Shown here: positions 1-6,214 of the stretch, piece after piece | How the letters are laid out: each line of letters starts with the position of its first letter | Position numbering within the stretch: position 1 is the stretch's first letter | Source: JBFJVZ01 sp041623895 | GTDB lineage: Bacteria > Planctomycetota > Planctomycetia > Pirellulales > Pirellulaceae | Length of the DNA stretch: 8,020 nt | Reading direction: 5' to 3' | NCBI GenBank assembly: GCA_041623895.1 | Contig: JBFJVZ010000361.1 | Location: forward strand, 1-8,020 | Notes under the pieces: model-generated | What the model saw: only the letters and a program-made list of their open reading frames with translations | Databases searched by the model: none | What the model was told of the DNA's origin: nothing | Program-made: the position numbers and the translations under genes

Positions 1-478
1 CGGCTTCCCGCACGTCTTCCAGGGACAGCAAATGTTCCACTTGAGACTGGAAATCGCTCTTGGATCGAGAGGCTTGTTGCTGAACACGACGTGCACCATC
101 CAGCAGGCGATTGAAACTTGACCCTGCGGACTCCGAATGACTGTCGGTTGCGGAGTTCTCCCCAATCCATGTCGCAGCGAATTCCGTCGGCTCGGCCTTG
201 GAGTGACCCAGCAGCAACAAATGCTTGAGCCCCGTTTCCTGAACGGCCCAATTGATCACTCGTGGCAGATCCTGACCGTGGAAGTCCCAGTCGCTTTGTG
301 GGATTTGCAACAATGCCGATGCGCTCTCGTCGATGATATTGGACAAACGCTGCAGCATGACGGGATCGTTGTGGGCGATGACCAGCCAGTCGAGTGACGC
401 CTCCTTGCCGTCAACCAGATTTTGCAGGCTCGTTAGGTAAGGATTCACGTTTGTTGTTTCATGTACTGTCGAGATCAT
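1..478 (-). CDS. Beta-carbonic-anhydrase-like protein with altered metal site (partial, C-terminus beyond window)
   Basis: The first 159 codons are present; the rest lies left of the window. The ATG at 478 has GGAG 8 bases upstream. Aligned by eye to E. coli beta-carbonic anhydrase without gaps, LVIAHND (32-38) matches the strand carrying the first zinc Cys, and INWAVQ..GLKHLLLLGHSKA (75-95) matches the helix-strand carrying the zinc His and second Cys. The spacing from residue 36 to His92 is 56, the same as Cys42 to His98 in E. coli. The key residues differ: the first Cys is His36, Asp38 is kept, the Arg of the Asp-Arg dyad is Val40, His92 is kept and the second Cys is Ala95. It therefore has the beta-CA fold but probably not the classical catalytic centre. 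It lies 73 bases after dabA on the same strand, so it is likely a third gene of the DAB operon, perhaps an accessory or regulatory subunit (inference). The fold is fairly sure; activity is unknown. Confidence 0.75.
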   Translation of the reverse strand, partial: MISTVHETTNVNPYLTSLQNLVDGKEASLDWLVIAHNDPVMLQRLSNIIDESASALLQIPQSDWDFHGQDLPRVINWAVQETGLKHLLLLGHSKAEPTEFAATWIGENSATDSHSESAGSSFNRLLDGARRVQQQASRSKSDFQSQVEHLLSLEDVREA

Positions 479-551
479 GGTTTTCTCCAAGGAAGGAATT
501 TTCAGTAAACAGACAGGCGACGCACCTGCCTGGTGTAAGTGAATAGATCAA

Positions 552-3161
552 CTACGCAGGGACGGGCTCGCGACTTTGCTCAATCGTCTTCCAGCTTCCA
601 GTTTGCGAATATTGGTACAGTTGCCCGTCATCTATAGCGACCAGATGAAGCCAGCCGTTTGACAACAGGTCGGCGACGAGTTCGTGTTTTGCGATGACCG
701 ACTCAATGGATGATCTCGCCGCCGCAATCACGGCCTGCAGTCGGAGCGGTTGATGCTGGAACTCGTCACCAGTGTGCAACGATTGCCAAGGCAGTCCCGT
801 CATCAAGTCACCGCCGTTGCCGGACAGGATTCCGAATTGACCAACCACGTTGTGGACGGTTTTATTGCCGCTGCCAAAATGATGGTGATCGACGGCGGAA
901 GCGTAGTACTGCATGTTGATCCAGTGCGCGACGATCATGGGGGCCGTCATGATCGTTTCCAGCACCGAACCGTCGGGATCTTTAGCGGCGTCGTAGCTAT
1001 GCAGGAAGGAGCGACCGTGCAGGTTTGCCGCCTTGGTCATCGACCTGGGGCCGACAATGAAGGCTGCATTCCCCGCCAATCCCCATTCGGGTCGAACCTC
1101 CGACCAGTCTTTGGCACGACGCAGCATTGCGTTTTGCGATTCACTGGAAACAATCGGCATCCGTTCCAATCGCGTGTGCCGGCCGGCAATGCTCGCCTGC
1201 TCCATCAAGTCCTGGACGTCACCTTTGTGGGATGCGGGTACTTCGTCCAGGTCGAAGAACTTGATTTCATCGGTCGTCGTGTTGTGAAGACCGGCAAGAA
1301 AACACGTATCTGCCGGAATCACGATTCCTCGATCAGCCAACGCGCTGCGAATGTAGGATTGGTTCAGCAGGATTGCCGCCATGCGTGCGTTGGGTTCTCC
1401 GGAATGTCCTCCACAGGCACCACAATCAAGACTCGCGGCCAGTGGATTGTTTTCGGTCTGGCTGGCGTGTCCACAAAATACCACCAAGCGAGCGAAGTCT
1501 TCGGTCAAACCGAGATTTCGAAGCATCGACTCAGCCAAGTCGGCTTGATGAGTCGTGGTGATGTCCTGATGGTTCAAACCACGCAGCGTCGGCCCAAGCT
1601 TTTCAGAGTCTTCTGCGGTTACGCCGTCGTGATCCGCGTCATTCAGCTTGTTTGACAGGGCCGCGTTGCGAGCCCACAGCTTCCAACCAAACAGTAACCC
1701 TGTTGTCTCCACAAACGAGAAACAGCCGACCGCGGAAGTCTGAAACGATTTCCACAGATTCCGCCATGATCGAATCAGCCGGCGATGCTTGATCGCGTCT
1801 TGCTCGCAGGGGGACTCCGTCTCATGAAGCCCTTCGTGCAGTTGGAACTGGGGCTTCAGCAGCACCGGGACATGTGAGTCTCCTGAGTTCTGTCCAAGCT
1901 TGACAAATTCGATTGGCATTCCGAAGAAACCGGCAAAACCGAACGTCTCAATTTCCTCGGAGTTCGTTTCGAGGTGCCGGCGAATTCGCTCTGAGCGCAC
2001 GTCGATGCAAAATACCATTTGCGCCAGTTTTCGCGAGTTGGACGCGTTGGAGTTCGTCAACCACAAACTCGAGTCGTGCCAGTGCTGCTGGATCGATAAC
2101 GACTGCAGCAATCGATCGCGGACCGCAATCTCCGTTGCCCGCAACAGCACGAAACGCAATTTCGCATCGTCAGATTTCTGGTCCGCGGTGGTTTGAAAGG
2201 AGGCGGATTCGTTATGCGATATGGAATCCCAATCGATTTCTAAGGCGAGTGATTCACTCAACGCGACGTCGTACGCCAGGCGAATCGCCAGCAAGGCAAT
2301 CAAGTCCATACCTTGGTACTCCTGATCGTGATCGCTCCACTGGTCCTGATACTTTGCCCAGAAACTCCAGCCGGGCACCGAGAATGCCTGACATAGCAGC
2401 ACCAGTCGCCACAGGTGCACGGGCACCCGCATCCGCTTCAGCAGGTACACGATGGCCGCGTCCGGAGCGTGTGGCAGCGATGAAACGAACTGGCGAAACC
2501 CTCGCAATCCCAGCGATTCGATGTTGCGGTCGATCGATGCCGCAGATCGCCAAGCCTGGAACAGCGAAAGATCGCTCCAAGGGCTTTTCCAAACGGCTTG
2601 ACCTTCGTCGTAATGGGCTGAGCAATGCCGAGAGATCTCGTCGACGATTGCTTCGCTCCAATTGAAACCGGACAACGCGTCCGCATGCTCCGCGATCGTC
2701 TTGATTGCCCGCGACGGGTTTCCGTGTGCAGCTACCTGATCGACGTCATCCTGGTCACGCAAATTCTCTTGACCGTCCAGTTCCTTCAATTGTTCGACAA
2801 CCTGCCGCGGCGACAGATGAAAGCTCTGAGATTCCGACTCTGGGTAGAGTTCTTCGATCGCCGCCTCGATCTCGTCGATGCTGAATGCACCGGTCGCATT
2901 TTGGCGCGCGAAGTACTCAGCTGGCATCAAAGTCTCACAGTCAGAAAACAGTTTCAGAAAGGTACGGGCCTCCAGAAACGGTCGCTGCGTCAGCCCCATG
3001 AACGGATTCACGGCGACGTAGTCCTTGAGCGGCCATACCGGTGGAATCGCCTCTGACACTTCGGCCAGCAGATCGTCCATCTGGCGACGTACATGTGGCT
3101 CTGCATACGGCGGTGGCAGGAAGGTCTCGGTCGTGCTATTGGCAATTGAAATCTGAGGCAT
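552..3161 (-). CDS. dabA: DabA: inorganic carbon transporter catalytic subunit (DUF2309/UPF0753)
   Basis: This is the large cytoplasmic subunit of the DAB DIC-accumulating complex. In characterised members DabA is a beta-CA-like zinc protein that hydrates CO2 vectorially when bound to DabB, using the membrane ion gradient. Family hallmarks seen: PLKDYVAVNPFMG near the N-terminus; CIDVRSE with Cys385, Asp387 and Arg389; CGHASxxxNNPxxxxxDCGACGG with His565 and Cys580; and the C-terminal block HHHFGSGNKTVHNVVGQFG followed by GLPWQSLH. The Cys-Asp/His/Cys set has the spacing of characterised DabA proteins (His to Cys is 15 residues), so the metal site looks intact. I chose the ATG at 3161 (869 aa) because GGGAG lies about 11 bases upstream. 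The frame can be opened 9 codons earlier at a TTG (3188), but that would place the ribosome site inside the gene. Length is normal for the family. dabB ends 55 bases upstream, so the two are very likely cotranscribed. Confidence 0.95.
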   Translation of the reverse strand: MPQISIANSTTETFLPPPYAEPHVRRQMDDLLAEVSEAIPPVWPLKDYVAVNPFMGLTQRPFLEARTFLKLFSDCETLMPAEYFARQNATGAFSIDEIEAAIEELYPESESQSFHLSPRQVVEQLKELDGQENLRDQDDVDQVAAHGNPSRAIKTIAEHADALSGFNWSEAIVDEISRHCSAHYDEGQAVWKSPWSDLSLFQAWRSAASIDRNIESLGLRGFRQFVSSLPHAPDAAIVYLLKRMRVPVHLWRLVLLCQAFSVPGWSFWAKYQDQWSDHDQEYQGMDLIALLAIRLAYDVALSESLALEIDWDSISHNESASFQTTADQKSDDAKLRFVLLRATEIAVRDRLLQSLSIQQHWHDSSLWLTNSNASNSRKLAQMVFCIDVRSERIRRHLETNSEEIETFGFAGFFGMPIEFVKLGQNSGDSHVPVLLKPQFQLHEGLHETESPCEQDAIKHRRLIRSWRNLWKSFQTSAVGCFSFVETTGLLFGWKLWARNAALSNKLNDADHDGVTAEDSEKLGPTLRGLNHQDITTTHQADLAESMLRNLGLTEDFARLVVFCGHASQTENNPLAASLDCGACGGHSGEPNARMAAILLNQSYIRSALADRGIVIPADTCFLAGLHNTTTDEIKFFDLDEVPASHKGDVQDLMEQASIAGRHTRLERMPIVSSESQNAMLRRAKDWSEVRPEWGLAGNAAFIVGPRSMTKAANLHGRSFLHSYDAAKDPDGSVLETIMTAPMIVAHWINMQYYASAVDHHHFGSGNKTVHNVVGQFGILSGNGGDLMTGLPWQSLHTGDEFQHQPLRLQAVIAAARSSIESVIAKHELVADLLSNGWLHLVAIDDGQLYQYSQTGSWKTIEQSREPVPA

Positions 3162-3216
3162 CGTGGTAGCTTCTCCCGGATAGGGCAATCAGTTCTTGTT
3201 ATCGTTTCGGCTAATT

Positions 3217-4785
3217 TCAAGCGTTCAAAAGTGGTCCGAAAACGCGTCGCATTACGCTCTCGACGTAGAAACCGTTAGAAGCGTGCACGTAAAGCGCCTG
3301 CATCCAAGGCGGCTGAGTGGATCGTGTGATGGCAAGGTGCAAGACGTACATCCCGACGAATCCGCCTCCGGCAACGGCGGCGATCAACCACGCGCCGGCG
3401 TTGGGAATCGCGACCGGCAAGCTGCCGGCGATCATCCCGTCTACCGCAGCGAAACAGCCGACGTAAGCCAGGCACAAGGCTCCGGCAACGGATAGCGATC
3501 GCAGGGTCAGCTGAATGTTTCTCGCTTGCATTGTTCGGCTGGCCCACTGGGTCAGTGCCAGGCAAAGAATGCCACCCAGCAATAAACCGCCCGGCTTTTC
3601 GTTGATGTTTACACCGAGCACGAGGAATGCCATCACTAGGAAGGCAGCGATTGTGCAGAACGTGACGGCCACTATCGACCAGGCCAATGGTGCAGTGTCA
3701 GTCTTTATTCCCTCGGTAGCACGACGTTGCGTCATCACGCTCCCGGAACTCAAGAATGCGTGCGCCTTGTACAGCGAATGCGCCAGAATGTGGAGCATTG
3801 CGGCAGAGAAGGCGCCCAAGCCGCACTGCAGCATCATGAATCCCATTTGCGCGATCGTCGAATAGGCAAGCGACTTCTTCACACTTGTCTGAGTCAGCAT
3901 TACGACAGCAGCGAAGCACGCCGTTACGGCGCCAACCAATGCCAGCGCGGTCATGGACACGGGAGACAAAGCGACCAGAGGACTTGTGCGGATGATTAAA
4001 TAGCCGCCAGCGTTCACAATCCCAGCATGCATCAGGGCGGAAACCGGCGTGGGTGTTTCCATTGTCAGTGGTAGCCACGTATGAAACGGGAATTGAGCCG
4101 ATTTGGTGACCGCGCCAACCACCAGCAGCCAGCTAGCCCATTGAATCCGCGAATTGGTACCCGACAGCAACTCCAACTTTGTGAACAGGGAGCTGAACTG
4201 CAGCGTTTGAAACTCGGAGTAAATGATGATGCAGGCCGCAATCAGCGCCGCATCACCCAGGCGACTGATCGTAAACTTGGTCCACGCGGCGCGCCGGGCA
4301 ACCGGTCGATGTCCGTAGTGAAGCAGCAGCTGGTGCAGCCCGATGCTGGTCGCGATCCAGCATGCCATGAACATCAGCAGGTTTCCGGAGACCACCAAGA
4401 GGCAAACGGCACCGATCGTGGACCCGGTCCATTGGAAATATCGGATCTGGGAGTGTTCTCCGTCCAGGTAACGCACCGAGTATCGACAGATAGTGCACCC
4501 GACGAAGCTGACCAGCACCAGCATCAAACTCGAAACGCCGTCCAGGTAAAAAGACAACGCAGCCAGCCGTTCAATTCCGGGAACGGTCATCTCGATCGGC
4601 TCGAACCCGCGGGCAGCCAGACTGGCCAGCAAGGCGATTGCCAACAGAAACTGGAGTCCCGCTAGCCGCGTGATAGCCGATCGCAGTCGTGCGGCGGAGT
4701 TGCGCAATTGCGGGGATGGCCACAGCGGGGCGGAGATCAATAATGTGGCTGGCACGGCCAAGCCCACGGAGACCAGGTCCAACAT
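3217..4785 (-). CDS. dabB: DabB: NuoL/MrpA-like membrane subunit of the DAB inorganic carbon transporter
   Basis: A 522-residue, very hydrophobic protein with about 13-14 predicted membrane segments, belonging to the proton-conducting membrane transporter family (complex I ND5/NuoL, MrpA). In DAB complexes this subunit couples a cation gradient to DabA. The core motif TKSAQFPFHTWLP (227-239) carries the TM7-type Lys228 and is followed by PTPVSALMHAG (245-255) and AGGYLIIR. Downstream are SVKKSLAYSTIAQMGFM (301-317) and HSLYKAHAFLSSG (336-348) with Lys340. The acidic residue usual in TM5 of NuoL (W-E) is absent: the segment reads MACWIATSIGLHQLLLHY (140-157), which from memory resembles DabB proteins more than true NuoL. 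It lacks NuoL's long C-terminal lateral helix (NuoL is about 613 aa). The ATG at 4785 has AAGGA about 10 bases upstream. It is the first gene of the operon; no nuo genes are near, which supports DabB over a respiratory subunit. Confidence 0.93.
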   Translation of the reverse strand: MLDLVSVGLAVPATLLISAPLWPSPQLRNSAARLRSAITRLAGLQFLLAIALLASLAARGFEPIEMTVPGIERLAALSFYLDGVSSLMLVLVSFVGCTICRYSVRYLDGEHSQIRYFQWTGSTIGAVCLLVVSGNLLMFMACWIATSIGLHQLLLHYGHRPVARRAAWTKFTISRLGDAALIAACIIIYSEFQTLQFSSLFTKLELLSGTNSRIQWASWLLVVGAVTKSAQFPFHTWLPLTMETPTPVSALMHAGIVNAGGYLIIRTSPLVALSPVSMTALALVGAVTACFAAVVMLTQTSVKKSLAYSTIAQMGFMMLQCGLGAFSAAMLHILAHSLYKAHAFLSSGSVMTQRRATEGIKTDTAPLAWSIVAVTFCTIAAFLVMAFLVLGVNINEKPGGLLLGGILCLALTQWASRTMQARNIQLTLRSLSVAGALCLAYVGCFAAVDGMIAGSLPVAIPNAGAWLIAAVAGGGFVGMYVLHLAITRSTQPPWMQALYVHASNGFYVESVMRRVFGPLLNA

Positions 4786-4800
4786 CGTCGCGAGTCCTTA

Positions 4801-4868
4801 AAGTCACGAATTCCATTACACGAACAATAATACACGATACACACTTCGTAAATAGAGTTTCGTGTATT
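4801..4868. promoter_or_regulatory. Phased CACGA repeats and inverted repeat upstream of dabB (operator candidate)
   Basis: Three direct copies of CACGA begin at 4805, 4819 and 4833, exactly 14 bases apart, two of them followed by A and two preceded by TA. An inverted copy lies at 4860-4864. The third direct copy and the inverted copy form a perfect 9-bp inverted repeat, AATACACGA (4829-4837) and TCGTGTATT (4860-4868), around a 22-base spacer. The block lies just upstream of the dabB start codon in the divergent region next to a DNA-binding protein gene. It could be an operator; the protein bound is unknown. Confidence 0.35.
4827..4832 (-). promoter_or_regulatory. Candidate -10 box for the dab operon
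   Basis: On the minus strand this reads TATTAT, one mismatch from the sigma-70 consensus, in an A+T-rich patch. It would start transcription near 4820, giving a leader of about 35 bases that contains the dabB ribosome site. The hexamer 17 bases upstream (CTATTT) is a poor -35, so this is tentative. It overlaps the CACGA repeats, as expected if they act as operators. Confidence 0.25.
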
Positions 4869-4895
4869 TGCCGTCGTTTCTTGACCCCATTTCCG

Positions 4896-4934
4896 TCGCC
4901 AGTTGGCGAAAACCCCGCGAATCACGGGGCTTTT
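4896..4934. terminator. Two tandem hairpins, the second terminator-like on both strands
   Basis: Hairpin 1 is TCGCCA-GT-TGGCGA (4896-4909). Hairpin 2 has stem CCCCG (4913-4917) and CGGGG (4925-4929) around a 7-base loop, flanked by AAAA on one side and TTTT on the other. It therefore looks like a short intrinsic terminator in either direction. Its place between two divergent genes is odd, since neither gene reads towards it from inside its coding sequence. It could act as an insulator, as an attenuator in a long 5' leader, or end a small unannotated transcript. Confidence 0.4.
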
Positions 4935-4943
4935 GCACGAAAA

Positions 4944-5000
4944 AAAATTCGGGAATTTTCTGACGCGTGTTTGTGCTAGAATTCACAGATCGCGAATTCT
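4944..5000 (+). promoter_or_regulatory. Promoter of the winged-helix regulator with two inverted repeats (autoregulation candidate)
   Basis: A good -10 hexamer TAGAAT lies at 4977-4982; no convincing -35 sits 16-18 bases upstream. Two perfect 7-bp-arm inverted repeats bracket it: AAAATTC-GG-GAATTTT (4944-4959) and AGAATTC-N9-GAATTCT (4978-5000). The second overlaps the -10 box and the predicted start site near 4989. Both share a GAATT half-site core. This is the layout expected for a repressor binding its own promoter; the binding itself is inference. Confidence 0.4.
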
Positions 5001-5052
5001 GGTGGCTTTTCGTCCACCCAAGCCCGACAAGAAACGGACCCGGACAGCGTTA

Positions 5053-5436
5053 ATGGCCAAGGCAAGCACCCGAACGACCGGGTCAACGAAACGAAGAAAA
5101 ACCCCGAAATTACCCAAGCGGACGCCCGCCAAGGCGACCGGGCCGACGCCGCCCCGCGATTCGCCGAAGTCATGGACATTCCTGACCAATCACGCCCACG
5201 TGCTGATCGTGCTGTACTCCGAACCGGGGCTGGTGCTCCGCGAAGTGGCCCAACGGGTCGGCATTACCGAACGAGCCGTTCAGCGAATCGTCCAGGACCT
5301 GGAGGAAGAGGGGTTTGTCCGCAGAATCAAGGTGGGCAGAAAGAACGAGTATGAAGTGCTGGTCGGTAAGTCACTTCGACACCCCATCGAATGGCATCGA
5401 AACATCGGCGATCTGATTGGACTGATTACGGGCTAG
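5053..5436 (+). CDS. Winged helix-turn-helix (MarR-like) transcriptional regulator
   Basis: A 127-residue DNA-binding protein. Residues 1-40 are a Lys/Thr/Pro-rich basic arm, probably disordered. From WTFLTNHAHVLIVLY (41-55) begins a compact winged-helix domain: helix-turn-helix LREVAQRVGITERAVQRIVQ (62-81), then DLEEEGFVRR, and a wing with VGRKNEY (94-100). It ends with RHPIEWHRNIGDLIGLI. This matches, from memory, a small family often annotated as MarR or HTH proteins; no ligand domain or cysteine sensor is visible. The ATG at 5053 was chosen because the frame upstream opens only at a TTG (4903) inside a hairpin and ahead of the likely promoter; no strong Shine-Dalgarno is visible at 5053. 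It is divergent from dabB, so it may regulate the DAB operon (inference). Its stop overlaps the stop of the convergent next gene. Confidence 0.85.
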   Translation: MAKASTRTTGSTKRRKTPKLPKRTPAKATGPTPPRDSPKSWTFLTNHAHVLIVLYSEPGLVLREVAQRVGITERAVQRIVQDLEEEGFVRRIKVGRKNEYEVLVGKSLRHPIEWHRNIGDLIGLITG

Positions 5437-5768
5437 TAGTTCAAGATTGATTTGCGAAGCAGGCGAAGAGGCCAGAAACGCAGGTGACGCAGTCCCGCAA
5501 GCCGGAGCAGACCGGAGTTTGTGCCGCGTCCCATCGACACGACAACCACGTTATTAATGCGAAGTTCCAATCGCTGCGATGTCGCGACTAAAGTGTTGTT
5601 CAGACCAGCGACCGTCGATCGAAGCTTTCCGAAGCGGCGGAGGAAACCTAATAGCGACACTGCCGCCTTCAACGTCTGGACGTGGATGACGACGACACCA
5701 TGGCTGGCTTGGACAGACAGTGGATGTCCGTCCCATTCACATTCCAGTGCAGCTTCTATGTAAAACAA
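5433..5768 (-). CDS. Small basic protein of unknown function
   Basis: About 111 residues, not recognised. The N-terminal half alternates in a beta-rich way (ALECEWDGHPLSVQ, HGVVVIHVQ), the middle is LGFLRRFGKLRSTVAGLNN, and the tail is Arg/Leu-rich (LRHLRFWPLRLLRKS), suggesting an amphipathic or membrane-surface helix. The start is uncertain: the only early start in this frame is TTG at 5768 with no Shine-Dalgarno; a stop at 5781-5783 limits extension, and no ATG lies between it and the preceding gene. Translation may be coupled to that gene, whose stop lies 24 bases upstream. The 3' end overlaps the convergent regulator by four bases (CTAG). I infer a real gene from the coherent protein and the tight spacing, but it could be partly eroded. 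Confidence 0.6.
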   Translation of the reverse strand: MFYIEAALECEWDGHPLSVQASHGVVVIHVQTLKAAVSLLGFLRRFGKLRSTVAGLNNTLVATSQRLELRINNVVVVSMGRGTNSGLLRLAGLRHLRFWPLRLLRKSILNY

Positions 5769-5792
5769 GGCAAAACACGACTATTGATGATG

Positions 5793-6005
5793 CTAATTCC
5801 CGTCCCCCGCCCGGTTGCGGGTCGCAACACGCACCGTGCCGTTCATCTTCCACTTTGCCTGCGAGGCGTCGGAGGCGGTTGAACTTGGAATGTGGAGCTC
5901 GAAGTCATCGAATGAATAGCTGATCTCAGCGTCCCGGCCTGTCAACTTGTCGTAGAGCCCGATCGCCAGTTCGGGCCAGCTGTTTGTGTCTTGCTGCGTC
6001 GACAT
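5793..6005 (-). CDS. Conserved-looking small protein of unknown function (70 aa)
   Basis: A 70-residue acidic-to-neutral protein that I cannot assign. It has a short helical start (WPELAIGLYDKLTGRDAE, 10-27), then beta-type segments (ISYSFDDFELHIP and AKWKMNGTVRVATRNR), suggesting a small alpha-beta fold. No signal peptide, membrane segment or metal motif is visible. The ATG at 6005 has AGGA 7 bases upstream, a good ribosome site. It is probably cotranscribed with the next small gene 24 bases downstream, and possibly with the photolyase upstream, although a 209-base gap holding a dyad element lies between. From memory similar small proteins occur in planctomycetes; this needs a database search. 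Confidence 0.75.
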   Translation of the reverse strand: MSTQQDTNSWPELAIGLYDKLTGRDAEISYSFDDFELHIPSSTASDASQAKWKMNGTVRVATRNRAGDGN

Positions 6006-6130
6006 GATTTGATCCTGAAAAACGAGGGAAATTCATCTGCTGAACAATGGTAGAAGCGCGACAAGACGCCGATCGCCCAAGAGCAAAGTCCAGAACAACC
6101 AAGAATTTTCGGGCCGATTATCTTCTTGTG

Positions 6131-6171
6131 CCGGGCTCCGTCAGGCCCGCAGCGTCAGCGCTGAGTGACGG
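6131..6171. repeat. Dyad-rich intergenic element (REP-like or terminator-like)
   Basis: Several stems overlap: CCGTCA (6138-6143) pairs with TGACGG (6166-6171); inside it CAGCG (6150-6154) pairs with CGCTG (6159-6163) around TCAG; and alternatively CGGGC (6132-6136) pairs with GCCCG (6145-6149). The DNA could form a cruciform, and RNA from either strand two alternative folds. It lies about 45 bases after the photolyase stop (minus direction) and could end that transcript, but there is no T-run. The style fits dispersed intergenic repeats; no second copy is in this window. The rest of 6006-6214 shows nothing else recognisable. Confidence 0.45.
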
Positions 6172-6214
6172 GCTGGAGCTGATGTCCCGCCGGTGACAAC
6201 ATAGTTATTGTGAC

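Noticed and set aside
137..397. 86-codon plus-strand frame
   Set aside because: Antisense shadow of the CA-like gene, whose motifs align with beta-CAs on the minus strand.
514..532. CAGGC/GCCTG stem between dabA and the CA-like gene
   Set aside because: Only 5 bp with a 9-base loop and no T-run; too weak to call a terminator, and the genes look cotranscribed.
750..1655. 301-codon open frame on the plus strand
   Set aside because: It lies fully inside dabA on the opposite strand; dabA carries all family motifs, and this frame has no recognisable domain.
1913..2665. 250-codon plus-strand frame, Arg-rich
   Set aside because: Antisense to dabA with Arg/Ser/Pro composition typical of a shadow frame.
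3162..3188. Nine-codon N-terminal extension of dabA from a TTG
   Set aside because: It would put the GGGAG ribosome site inside the coding sequence; the ATG at 3161 is better placed.
4081..4665. 194-codon plus-strand frame, Gln/Arg-rich
   Set aside because: Antisense to dabB membrane segments; low-complexity composition and no ribosome site considered convincing.
4903..5052. Fifty-codon N-terminal extension of the regulator from a TTG
   Set aside because: The start lies in a hairpin loop, and the segment contains a terminator-like stem, promoter box and inverted repeats.
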